Source: Saprospiraceae bacterium
GTDB taxonomy: Bacteria; Bacteroidota; Bacteroidia; Chitinophagales; Saprospiraceae
NCBI GenBank assembly: GCA_016712145.1
Contig: JADJRO010000003.1
Location: 62,001-126,000 of the forward strand
Length of the DNA: 64,000 bases
Direction: 5' to 3'
A program made the position numbers and the translations under genes. Under the pieces are notes generated by a model. It was not told the origin of the DNA, searched no databases, and saw only the letters and a list, made by a program, of their open reading frames with translations. Below are positions 38,653 through 49,200 of this stretch, one piece after another. Every line of letters begins with the position of its first letter. The first letter of the stretch is position 1.

Positions 38653-38666
38653 GTGGAGGATCAGGG
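38653..38666 (-). other. Fragment of tRNA-Ala 3' end (copy A)
   Basis: The 14 bases TGGAGGATCAGGGA/T on plus match the 3' end of tRNA-Ala at 39344-39417 (acceptor and T-stem). The T-loop is interrupted by the element at 38667-38794. Confidence 0.8.
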
Positions 38667-38794
38667 ATGCCGACGATCCCCTGTTTTAGCTATTTAACAT
38701 GTAAAGAAAACAGAACAGTGGATGTCGGCATGCTGACATCAAGGCCGAGTTAGTTAAAATTATAGAATGAATTTTAAGCCTTGATCGTCAGCAT
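38667..38794. mobile_element. Palindromic double-hairpin element, copy A (128 bp)
   Basis: The element is inserted in the T-loop of a tRNA-Ala copy. On the minus strand it consists of two adjacent hairpins: ATGCTGACGATCAAGGC paired with GCCTTGATGTCAGCAT, then ATGCCGACATCC paired with GGGGATCGTCGGCAT; each pair has a one-base bulge. AT may be duplicated at the insertion point. No gene is encoded, and it resembles REP/BIME-like non-coding elements. Copy B at 38865-38991 is the same layout at the same tRNA position. Confidence 0.7.
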
Positions 38795-38820
38795 TCGAAC
38801 CCATTTTACTACAAATAAAA

Positions 38821-38846
38821 AAGGGCTGTCTAAAAAGACAGCCCTT
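38821..38846 (-). terminator. Terminator hairpin after broken tRNA copy B
   Basis: AAGGGCTGTCT and AGACAGCCCTT form an 11-bp perfect stem around AAAA, with a T-rich tail on the minus strand. It follows the tRNA-Ala 3' end copy B. Confidence 0.8.
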
Positions 38847-38849
38847 CAG

Positions 38850-38864
38850 TGTGGAGGATCAGGG
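38850..38864 (-). other. Fragment of tRNA-Ala 3' end (copy B)
   Basis: GTGGAGGATCAGGGAT on plus repeats the tRNA-Ala 3' end, again interrupted by the element at 38865-38991. Beyond the element about 17 bases of the tRNA (AGAACCCAGGCCCCTGAC) remain. Confidence 0.8.
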
Positions 38865-38991
38865 ATGCCGACGATCCCCGTTTATGTTTTTTCACATTTG
38901 AATATTTTTCCCACGGGTATGTTGGCATGCAGACATCAAGGCGGTATAAGTAAAATTTATTTAATAATTTATATGCCTTGTTTGTCTGCAT
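38865..38991. mobile_element. Palindromic double-hairpin element, copy B (127 bp)
   Basis: A diverged copy of the 38667-38794 element, with the same flank words at both ends (ATGCCGACGATCCCC at left; GCAT at right) and the same ordering of two hairpins, including CCTTGATGTCTGCATG/GCCAACAT in the middle. The inserts share the flanking tRNA target. Confidence 0.65.
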
Positions 38992-39040
38992 TAGAACCCA
39001 GGCCCCTGACTCAAAAAAGAAACTACTCTAACGAGTTGAG

Positions 39041-39292
39041 TTATTTCTCTATCATAGGATTAATGTCCTTTAAGTATCGTTCAATACCTCTTTTCTTGAT
39101 TTTTGTTTCTAACAGGATAGCTTGTGAGCGACTTTCCAATGGAATTGAATAAATAAGAATCCAAGGAATTCAAGTTTTGGTAAATGGGGTTTTACCATGA
39201 TTATGTTGGATAAATCTTTGTTCAAAATTCTGGGTAGAACCAACGTAAAACTTATTCAGTTTTTGACTGAATAAAATATAAACAGTATACAT
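39041..39292 (-). pseudogene. GIY-YIG nuclease copy with nonsense codon
   Basis: From ATG at 39292 the sequence encodes MYTVYILFSQKLNKFYVGS through QNFEQRF and HNHGKTPFTKT, then TGA (39170-39172) at codon 41, where the intact copy has the Gly of SKGIPW. Beyond it the frame resumes with IPWILIYSIPLESRSQ and KIKKRGIERYLK to TAA at 39041. One base change (GGA to TGA) would explain the break. It is otherwise the same length as the intact 84-residue copy, and is clearly a paralogue. Confidence 0.75.
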
Positions 39293-39314
39293 TCGAAATA
39301 AGGGTGTTAAAAAT

Positions 39315-39340
39315 AAAGACCGGACTAAAGTCCAGTCTTT
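39315..39340 (-). terminator. Terminator after tRNA-Ala
   Basis: AAAGACCGGAC and GTCCAGTCTTT pair with one wobble around TAAA. The minus-strand tail is T-rich (TTTATTTTTAA). It lies 3 bases downstream of the tRNA-Ala 3' end. Confidence 0.8.
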
Positions 39341-39343
39341 ATG

Positions 39344-39417
39344 TGGAGGATCAGGGATTCGAACCCAGGACCCCCTGCGTGCAAGGCAGGTGCTCTAGCC
39401 AGCTGAGCTAATCCCCC
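39344..39417 (-). tRNA. tRNA-Ala (anticodon TGC)
   Basis: On the minus strand GGGGGAT pairs with ATCCTCC, including the G3:U70 pair diagnostic for tRNA-Ala. The D arm has GCTC AGCTGGCTA GAGC, the anticodon stem CCTGC/GCAGG with loop CTTGCAC (anticodon TGC), and the T arm CTGGG/CCCTG around TTCGAAT with a T-T mismatch. The CCA end is not encoded. It is the only intact alanine tRNA in the array. Confidence 0.92.
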
Positions 39418-39500
39418 AAGTCAAATTTTATAGATGCAAAGCATCAATAAAATGAAAAAGTAAATATAAAAGCTTCCATACATTAAATGGAAGCGAAGAA

Positions 39501-39561
39501 GGAGAAACCCAGAACCCTGGCGCCTAAAGCGCCATGCTCTAGCCAGCTGAGCTAATCCCCC
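39501..39561 (-). pseudogene. Partial tRNA-Ala-like copy, anticodon region altered
   Basis: The minus strand holds the 5' part of a tRNA with acceptor GGGGGAT and D arm identical to tRNA-Ala, but the anticodon stem TGGCG/CGCCA has a loop CTTTAGG (TTA in anticodon position), and the T arm is truncated (CTGGGTTTCTCC). The 3' acceptor half is missing. A hairpin GCTTCCAT/ATGGAAGC lies 3' of it at 39472-39494. Confidence 0.7.
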
Positions 39562-39614
39562 AAGTGATAGTTTGTTTTATATTTACTACTCATCATTACA
39601 AGTAGTTTGGTTTT

Positions 39615-39672
39615 TGAACCCAGGACCCTGGCGCTTTTGGCGCCATGCTCTAGCCAGCTGAGCTAATCCCCC
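39615..39672 (-). pseudogene. Second partial tRNA-Ala-like copy
   Basis: The same acceptor 5' half and D arm as tRNA-Ala, anticodon stem TGGCG/CGCCA with loop CCAAAAG (position 33 is C instead of U), and a broken T arm (GGGTTCAAAAACC). The 3' acceptor half is missing, so it cannot form a normal tRNA. Confidence 0.7.
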
Positions 39673-39769
39673 GAGGACAGTAGTCAGCAATTAGTAGTCA
39701 AAAGTCAATCAATTGCTGATTTCTTAATTTAAAAAACGGTACAAAGATAATTTTCTTTGTAACATTTGG

Positions 39770-39843
39770 TAGTCCCGCCCAGATTTGAACTGGGGACCCC
39801 TACATTATCAGTGTAGTGCTCTAACCAACTGAGCTACGAGACT
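39770..39843 (-). tRNA. tRNA-Ile (anticodon GAT)
   Basis: On the minus strand AGTCTCG pairs with CGGGACT, D arm GCTC/GAGC, anticodon stem CTACA/TGTAG with loop CTGATAA (anticodon GAT), and T arm CCCAG/CTGGG-like around TTCAAAT. CCA is present at 39767-39769. It follows the 16S gene by about 110 bases, the usual rrn position. Confidence 0.93.
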
Positions 39844-39953
39844 ATTTTTTAAAAAAAGGATAGCCAGGATGAACAAAAAATTCCATTAAAAAGAAGCCTA
39901 ATAATAAACAATTAGAGTCAATCTGACCGAAGTCAATATTGTTTTTCTCTTTA

Positions 39954-41484
<1,531 letters not shown>

Positions 41485-41614
41485 ACTGTATCTTACAGTC
41501 TAGTGACTTTCGATCCATTGGCCTCTCAAATAATTTTCAGGTTTTTCTTAAATTCCTTCCTAGCTTATCCTATCAAAGATCGTTTCCCCTTGAGTGTTTC
41601 TCTCAAAAGGACTG

Positions 41615-41645
41615 CAAAAGTATCATTCTAAGACTGTTTCTCAAA
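41615..41645 (-). promoter_or_regulatory. Bacteroidota-type promoter of the 16S gene
   Basis: Read on the minus strand, TTTG (41642-41645) and TACTTTTG (41615-41622) are 19 bases apart, matching the Bacteroidota -33 TTTG / -7 TAnnTTTG pattern. Transcription would begin near 41608, leaving a leader of about 120 bases before the 16S 5' end. Confidence 0.65.
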
Positions 41646-41669
41646 ATATCTTTTTGAAAAATATCCAGA

Positions 41670-44600
41670 TCATCGTATCAAACTGAGATCTCCCCAGATT
41701 CGCTGGATTTCTAAGGCCGTATTGCTGATTTCTATATAATAGACATAAACTCCTGGATTTAAATGGCGTTCCTCTACTTTTCCATTCCATCCTTTTAAAG
41801 GCTCATTGACCGGAACATTGCGTGCTTCAAATACCTGATTTCCCCAGCGATCAAAAATTTGCATTAATTGAACTACCGCTTGTGGGTCACCTTGCACATA
41901 AAAATAATCGTTGATGTTGTCTCCATTCGGACTAAAACTATTGGGTACAAAAACTTTGGCATCTACCCGAACACGGATTAAAACAGAATCTAAACTTTCA
42001 CAATTTCGTTCATCAATTGCTAAACTGAATATCCAGGTATCCTGATTCACTTGAAAGGTTACTGGATTGCAATCTACACATCCGATCACTCCCGATGGAT
42101 TCCATTGGATATGCTGCCAATTGTGATTGGTTTGTAACAGCAATTGAACCTGACTGCCTTTATTGACCAGTTGCTCATTTCCCAATTCCGTTGTAAAAGC
42201 TTCCGGATTTTGAAAATCGATTTCTATTGAATCTGTTATACAACCCTGCTGGTCTTTGATATAAACCTGATGCTTTCCGGGACCCAAATTAGTGAGTTGG
42301 TTTTGTTGACCTATATTGCTTTGATTTAAATAAACAACATAAGGTTTATTAAAATCCTGCTCGTTGAGTATACGGATCTTTGCATCTGCTTTGTCATGAC
42401 AACTTATGGAATCCAATTTAAATTGCAAACGCAAAGGAACCAACAGGGTATTTGTGATCACTAAACTGTCACATCCATTGCTCTTTTGCAACTGAATTGT
42501 ATCCAGCCCAGCTGCTGAAGCCAAACAAGTACTTTGATTAATTAAACTGGTATCAGAAGATTTAAAGGACGTATTGATAATTACCAAACTGTCACAGGTG
42601 CTTGTAGCAAAGAGCATACTGTCTATACCGACTTGATTGACATCACAACTGGTTAGAAAAATTCGTGTGGTATCGGAAGGTGTAAATTGTGTATTGATAA
42701 TTACCAGACTGTCGCACGTGGACGTATTGTAAAGTTTGCTGGTAATGCCAACTAAATTTAGATCACAGCTGGTTTGTTGGATAAATGTAGTGTCTGAAGG
42801 AATAAATTGCGTATTGACGATTACGATGCTGTCACATGTTGCTGTTTGGTAAATGATGGTATCAACGCCTGCTTGGCTTAAATCGCAGCTGTTTTGTTGA
42901 ATAAAGCTGGTATCAATTTTTAATCCGATGTGATTGGTTATTACCAAACTGTCGCAATTGGATGTTGAGAAGACGAGGGTATCGGTATAGTTTTTAATCA
43001 AACCGCATTCGTTTTTTGAAATAAATTGCGTGATAACTCCAGAAAATGTGGTGTTAATACCTACCACACTGTCACATCCAAAAACATTGGTGAGATTTAG
43101 AAATTTGAATCCTACATCCAAACTGTCACAACTGCTTTGTTGAATAAAAATACTGTCCTTTCGCAATGGAATTTTTTCGGTCAAGACCAGTGAATCACAA
43201 AACTTTCCGATAAAAACAGCGGTATCCACAACAATACTTGTAAAACTGCAATCATAAATTTTTAGTCGACTGGTATCCATGGGATGAATAACGACCTGTG
43301 TAAAAATGATGGAATCACAGCCAAACTGATTGTTCAATCGCAGGGTATCAAAAACGTTTATTTTAGGATCGCAACTCGATGTATTGATATAGGTGCTGTC
43401 AGCACTTCGTCTTATTTTTTCAGAAATGACGACACTGTCACAGCCACCGGAACTAAACACCATGGTATCCAAACTGTTTCCGGGAAAAGTGCAGGAGAAT
43501 TGAGTGATCCGAAAAGTATCGGTTCCACTTCGATAGCTAAAACTTGCGGTACTGCTGTCAATATTTCCACACCGGTCTTTTGCATAAAATGTAAGGACCA
43601 TTGGATTTTTCGTTGAATCTCCGTCAAAATTACTGGATCGGATGATTGTATCGCAGTCCATAGCATTGGAAGAATAGCCAAAATTTTGTAACCAACTTCG
43701 CAAGCTGTCGCGGACATTTGGAATGCAAGAAAACGATTTATCAATTGCAGGTAAAATAAAACGGGGAGCGCTGGTATCTCTAACTATAAATTTTGCAGAT
43801 TCTGTACTTTCTTTTCCACAATGATCTGTTGCTTTAAATGTAACAATTACCGTGTCGCAAGCCAATCGGGGCGTTCGAATGAAACTCGAATTCCAATTGA
43901 TTACATCACAGGCATCTGTTGCTATGGCAAATCCATTTTGTCTTACCCAATCATTAAATAGTTTCAATACATCTTGTTGACAATAAGTAAAAGTATCTTT
44001 AGGCAATTGTGTAAATTCTGGTGGAAATTGATCTATGATATTTATAATTTGAACTTCTGTTTGAATGTTGCCACAATCGTCTTTGATGTCCCAGCTTCTG
44101 GTAATTTTTTTAGTGCACGGATCAAATGTTTCTTTAGTTTCTCTAAATGCAATCACTGGGTCCGCATCGCAATTATCCGTGATGTCTAAAATTGGAACCG
44201 GTGGCACATCCAAATCACATTCTACATTGTAATCATCAGGAGGGTTGTTGACTACAGGTTTTTCAAGATCGGTCGGACATTCGAAAATTGTAATATCGTC
44301 TATCAGCATTCCAATTTGATAGGTGGCTGAACTGGAACCAGTATCTGTAAAGGAAAGAGTGGCAGTTGTAGCTTGTGCAACAAATGTATATGTCTTCTCT
44401 AACCAAACAGCAGCCCCCGGATTATTTGCAGTCCAACTTACATTAAGCCAGGATCCATTTGCAACTTTTAAATTCGCAGAAAAACTCCCATTCGATGTGA
44501 ATGTTGCATACCAAAATTTAATGGTATACTGGTATCCGGGAGTCAAGCCATACAATGGATATTCTATCGTGCCGGCAATGCTGCCAGTAGACGGTGAACC

Positions 44601-46199
44601 AAACAAATCTATAAAGTGACTTTGCCCGTTAGGATTTCCGAGTCCAAGTCCTCCACAGTATTCCGCACCCCCATGATCAATTGTCCCTTGGGTAACATTC
44701 CATGGACCAAACGTAGTAAATGCAGTATAATAAAAATAGTTATTTAAAGGTGGAAACGGATCAATTTCAAAATCCAATCCAGGAAAATCCAATTGCCTGG
44801 GTGCGCCGCAACAACACAATACTCTGGAATTTTGATAAGAAAAGATAGCCGTGGCACTATCTATATTTCCACATCGGTCTTTGACATAAAATTTTACTTG
44901 AATTGGATTTTTTGTAGAGTCTCCATCAAAATCAGTACTCATAATAATTGTATCACAACGTGACGAGGTTTTAGAAAAACCAAAAGTACTAAGCCAGGAT
45001 CTCAATGAATCTCTGATATTTATATTGTCAATAAAGTTTTTATCCTGTGGTTTGCTGATAAATATGGGAGCAACAGTGTCTTTAACCAGGAAATAAGCAG
45101 ATTCAATAATTTCATTACCACACGGATCTATTGCAATAAAATCAACTGTTATACTATCACAATTTGTATTTGGCAAACGAGGGAATATATGTCTCCAACG
45201 AACTGTTCCACATGCATCTGTTGCAATTGCATCTCCATTTTTTTTGAGCCAATCAATAAATTCAATTATAACATTACTATTACAATATGCGATTTTATTT
45301 TCCGGATATTTTAAAAATTGTGCCGGGGTTTTATCAATTACATCAATAATTTGTTTTTGATTCGTTATGTTTCCACATACATCATTGATGATCCATTGAC
45401 GGGTTATCTTCTTCGTACAGAAATCAATGATATCGGTATTTTCTTTAAATGATACCGAAGGATTTAAATCACAAATATCACTAATATCCAACTTGGGAAT
45501 ATTTGGAATATCCTTATCACATTCTACTTCTAGATTTTCCGGAGGATTATTGACAATTGGGCCTCCCAAATTATTTGGACATTCGAATATTTTAATATCA
45601 TCCAGTAAAACACCGACAGAATAAGCAGGAGAGCTTGCACCCGTATCTTTAAATGACATTGTCGTAGTCGAAGATTGTGCAACAAATGAATAGCTTCCCT
45701 TCAACCAGATAGAATATCCTGAATTTGAAGCTGCCCAGCTTACATTTAGCCAGGCACCATTAGCTACTTTCAAATTGGCAGAAAAATTTCCTACCGTTGA
45801 TATCGTTGCATAATAAAATTCAATAATATAAGTATAGCCGGGAGTCAAACCATCTAAAGGATATTCTATGGTACCCGCTGCACCTCCTGAACCTCCCCCA
45901 AATAAATCAATAAAATTGGAAGGCCCATTTGGATTTCCTGAATTCAATCCCGGGACATAATCTTTATCATCATGATCTATTGCTCCCTGTGACAAATTCC
46001 AGGGTCCAAAATTTGTTACAGCAAAATAAACTATGACTCCACCAATTGGAGGGGCAGGGTCAATCTCAAAATCTAATCCGGAAAAGTCCAATTCAGTTGG
46101 CGAGCCGCAACAACATTTACTTTGACTAAGCGTGTCGGATAACAAAAATAGACTAAAACAAATTGTTGAAATAATATATTTTGAGAACGTAAAATTCAT
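41670..46199 (-). CDS. Giant T9SS type B adhesin-like protein (paralogue 1)
   Basis: This 1509-residue protein has a signal peptide, two lectin-like modules beginning with CCCG (near 29 and 465), each followed by HYR-like domains (VECDxxxPxxPxLxISDxCDxNP, RxWxxxDxCGN) and a (D)SLRSWLxxFGxS motif. A long series of cysteine repeats follows (SCDxxxxGxDTxxxxTxxCDSLVIxNTxFxPSDT, about 40 residues each), then a linker and a C-terminal T9SS type B domain (FVPNSFSPNGDNINDYF, FDRWGNQVFEA, LNPGVYVYYIE). It is closely similar to the protein encoded at 46216-50859. It is last in a three-gene operon, 16 bp after that gene, and its stop lies 24 bases before the 16S promoter. It is probably exposed on the surface. 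Confidence 0.88.
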   Translation of the reverse strand: MNFTFSKYIISTICFSLFLLSDTLSQSKCCCGSPTELDFSGLDFEIDPAPPIGGVIVYFAVTNFGPWNLSQGAIDHDDKDYVPGLNSGNPNGPSNFIDLFGGGSGGAAGTIEYPLDGLTPGYTYIIEFYYATISTVGNFSANLKVANGAWLNVSWAASNSGYSIWLKGSYSFVAQSSTTTMSFKDTGASSPAYSVGVLLDDIKIFECPNNLGGPIVNNPPENLEVECDKDIPNIPKLDISDICDLNPSVSFKENTDIIDFCTKKITRQWIINDVCGNITNQKQIIDVIDKTPAQFLKYPENKIAYCNSNVIIEFIDWLKKNGDAIATDACGTVRWRHIFPRLPNTNCDSITVDFIAIDPCGNEIIESAYFLVKDTVAPIFISKPQDKNFIDNINIRDSLRSWLSTFGFSKTSSRCDTIIMSTDFDGDSTKNPIQVKFYVKDRCGNIDSATAIFSYQNSRVLCCCGAPRQLDFPGLDFEIDPFPPLNNYFYYTAFTTFGPWNVTQGTIDHGGAEYCGGLGLGNPNGQSHFIDLFGSPSTGSIAGTIEYPLYGLTPGYQYTIKFWYATFTSNGSFSANLKVANGSWLNVSWTANNPGAAVWLEKTYTFVAQATTATLSFTDTGSSSATYQIGMLIDDITIFECPTDLEKPVVNNPPDDYNVECDLDVPPVPILDITDNCDADPVIAFRETKETFDPCTKKITRSWDIKDDCGNIQTEVQIINIIDQFPPEFTQLPKDTFTYCQQDVLKLFNDWVRQNGFAIATDACDVINWNSSFIRTPRLACDTVIVTFKATDHCGKESTESAKFIVRDTSAPRFILPAIDKSFSCIPNVRDSLRSWLQNFGYSSNAMDCDTIIRSSNFDGDSTKNPMVLTFYAKDRCGNIDSSTASFSYRSGTDTFRITQFSCTFPGNSLDTMVFSSGGCDSVVISEKIRRSADSTYINTSSCDPKINVFDTLRLNNQFGCDSIIFTQVVIHPMDTSRLKIYDCSFTSIVVDTAVFIGKFCDSLVLTEKIPLRKDSIFIQQSSCDSLDVGFKFLNLTNVFGCDSVVGINTTFSGVITQFISKNECGLIKNYTDTLVFSTSNCDSLVITNHIGLKIDTSFIQQNSCDLSQAGVDTIIYQTATCDSIVIVNTQFIPSDTTFIQQTSCDLNLVGITSKLYNTSTCDSLVIINTQFTPSDTTRIFLTSCDVNQVGIDSMLFATSTCDSLVIINTSFKSSDTSLINQSTCLASAAGLDTIQLQKSNGCDSLVITNTLLVPLRLQFKLDSISCHDKADAKIRILNEQDFNKPYVVYLNQSNIGQQNQLTNLGPGKHQVYIKDQQGCITDSIEIDFQNPEAFTTELGNEQLVNKGSQVQLLLQTNHNWQHIQWNPSGVIGCVDCNPVTFQVNQDTWIFSLAIDERNCESLDSVLIRVRVDAKVFVPNSFSPNGDNINDYFYVQGDPQAVVQLMQIFDRWGNQVFEARNVPVNEPLKGWNGKVEERHLNPGVYVYYIEISNTALEIQRIWGDLSLIR

Positions 46200-46215
46200 T
46201 TATGCTAAATCTTTT

Positions 46216-49200
46216 TCATTTAATTAATGTAAAGTCTCCCTTTAATTCAATATTTCTCTGATCATTGAATCTAACTTTTGCATAATAAACAAAAACACCC
46301 GGATTCATTTTCTCAGATTTAAAAGAACCATCCCATCCTTTTAAAGGTTCATTGACCGGAACATTGCGTGCTTCAAATACCTGATTTCCCCAGCGATCAA
46401 ATATTTGCATTAATTGGACGATCGCTTGTTGGTCACCTTGCACATAAAAATAATCGTTGATGTTGTCTCCGTTCGGACTAAAACTATTGGGTACAAAAAC
46501 TTTGGCATCTTCCCGGACACGGATTAAAACAGAATCTAAACTTTCACAATTTCGCTCATCAATTGCTAAACTGTAAATCCAGGTATCCTGATTCACTTGA
46601 AAGGTTACGGGATTGCAATCCACACACCCAATCACTCCTGACGGATTCCATTGGATATGCTGCCAGTTGTGATTGGTTTGTAACAGCAATTGAACCTGAC
46701 TGCCTTTATTGACCCGTTGCTCATTTCCCAATTCCGTTGTAAAAGCTTCCGGATTTTGTAAATCGATTTCTATTGAATCTGTTATACAACCCTGCTGGTC
46801 TTTGATATAAACCTGATGCGTTCCGGGACCCAAATTAGTGAGTTGGTTTTGTTGACCTATATTGCTTTGATTTAAATAAACAGTATAGGGTTTATTAAAA
46901 TCCTGCTCGTTGAGTATACGGATCTTTGCATCTGCTTTGTCATGACAACTTATGGAATCCAATTTAAATTGCAAACGCAAAGGAACAAACAGGGTATTTG
47001 TGATCACTAAACTGTCACATCCATTGCTCTTTTGCAACTGAATTGTATCCAGCCCAGCTGCTGAAGCCAAACAAGTACTTTGATTAATCAAACTGGTATC
47101 AGAAGATTTAAAGGACGTATTGATAATTACCAAACTGTCACAGGTGCTTGTAGCAAAGAGGATGCTATCTATACCGACTTGATTGACATCGCAACTGGTT
47201 ATGAAAATGCGCGTGGTATCGGAAGATATAAAGGAGGTATTGATGATTACCAAACTATCACACGTACTGGTAGCAAAGAGCATACTGTCTATTCCCACTT
47301 GACTAATATCACAACTGGTTAGAAAAATTCGTGTGGTATCGGAAGGTGTAAATTGTGTATTGATAATTACCAGACTGTCGCACGTGGACGTATTGTAAAG
47401 TTTGCTGGTAATGCCAACTAAATTTAGATCACAGCTGGTTTGTTGGATAAATGTAGTGTCTGAAGGAATAAATTGCGTATTGACGATTACGATGCTGTCA
47501 CATGTTGCTGTTTGGTAAATGATGGTATCAACGCCTGCTTGGCTCAAATCGCAGCTGTTTTGTTGAATAAAGCTGGTATCAATTTTTAATCCGATGTGAT
47601 TGGTTATTACCAAACTGTCGCAATTGGATGTTGAGAAGACGAGGGTATCGGTATAGTTTTTAATCAAACCGCATTCGTTTTTTGTAATTTGTTGAATGAT
47701 AACACCAGAAAAAGTGGTGTTAATACCTACCACACTGTCACATCCAAAAACATTGGTCAGATTTAAAAATTTGAATCCTACATCCAAACTGTCACAACTG
47801 GTTTGTTGAATAAAAATACTGTCTTTTCGCAATGGAATTTTTTCAGTCAAGACCAGTGAATCACAAAACTGTCCGATAAAAACAGCGGTATCTACAACAA
47901 TACTTGTAAAACTGCAATCATAAATTTTTAGTCGACTGGTATCCATGGGATGAATTACGACCTGTGTAAAAATGATGGAATCACAACCAAACTGATTGTT
48001 TAATCGCAGGGTATCAAAAACGTTTATTTTAGGATCACAACTGGATGTATTGATATAGGTGCTGTCAGCACTTCGTCTTATTTTTTCAGAAATGACGACA
48101 CTGTCACAACCACTGGAACTAAACACCATGGTATCCAAACTGTTTCCGGGAAAAGTGCAGGAGAATTGAGTGATCCGAAAGGTATCGGTTCCACTTCGAT
48201 AGCTAAAACTTGCGGTACTGCTGTCAATATTTCCACACCGGTCTTTTGCATAAAATGTAAGGACCATTGGATTTTTCGTAGAATCTCCATCAAAATTACT
48301 GGATCGGATGATTGTATCGCAGTCCATAACATTGGAAGAATAGCCAAAATTTTGTAACCAACTTCGCAAAGAGTCTCGGATCCCAGACACACAAACCAGA
48401 TTTATGTTTTGAGCTTTTTTAATGAATTTTGGTGCCAAGGTATCCTGTACAACAAACCAGGCAAATTTAGTTACCTCATGACCACATGGATCAGCAACAA
48501 TAAATTCACCAAGAATTGAGTCACAAGATTTAAAGGGTGAATGATCATAACTCGTACGCCAGTTAACTACACCACAAAGATCGCTGGCTTTAGCATTTCC
48601 TCTGGATTGCAACCAATCGTTAAATTCCTTAAGAATATCCTTATCACATGATACCAATTTGTTTTCCGGATCTTTTGTAAATTGAGGATCCGTTTTATCT
48701 GTAATAAATAAAACCTGATCTTCGATTGCTGTATTGCCGCATGCATCGGTTATTTCCCAGGTTCTGGTAATTTTTTTAGTACAGGCATCAATTACTTCTT
48801 TGGTTTCTTTGAATACTTGTTTAGGATTTAGATCGCAATTATCAGAAATTGATAACACAGGAGCTTTTGTTACATCCATTTCACATTCAAAGTCTAAATC
48901 ATCGGGTGGATTTATTACTTCTGGTTTCTCGGTATCAAGTACACATTCAAAAATTCGAATGTCGTCAATGAGCATGCCGCAACATGGCGAAGCACCGGTT
49001 CCTGTAAATTCCATGTTCGCAACTGATCCATCGGCAATAAAAGTAAATGATTTTTCTAACCAAACGACATTTCCAAAATTACTGGCGGACCAACTTGTAT
49101 TCAATAAACTTCCGCCATTGACAGTTAGTCTAGCAGAAACATTGGCACCAAAACTATGAATGGCGTACCAAAAATTAATGGTATATTCATTGCCTGCGGT

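Noticed and set aside
38781..39152. Plus-strand frame over the tRNA-Ala insert region
   Set aside because: It crosses terminators, tRNA fragments and the palindromic element, and has no start or known motif.
39501..39561. Functional ochre suppressor tRNA (TTA at anticodon)
   Set aside because: The acceptor 3' half and T arm are missing, so a tRNA cannot form in the normal way.
38653..39672. A CRISPR array from the repeated tRNA-like and palindromic units
   Set aside because: Units are tRNA-derived, unequal in length and have no regular spacers or cas genes.
43284..49159. Plus-strand and alternate-frame reading frames within the adhesin genes
   Set aside because: They are shadows of the repetitive minus-strand coding sequence, and their repeats mirror it.
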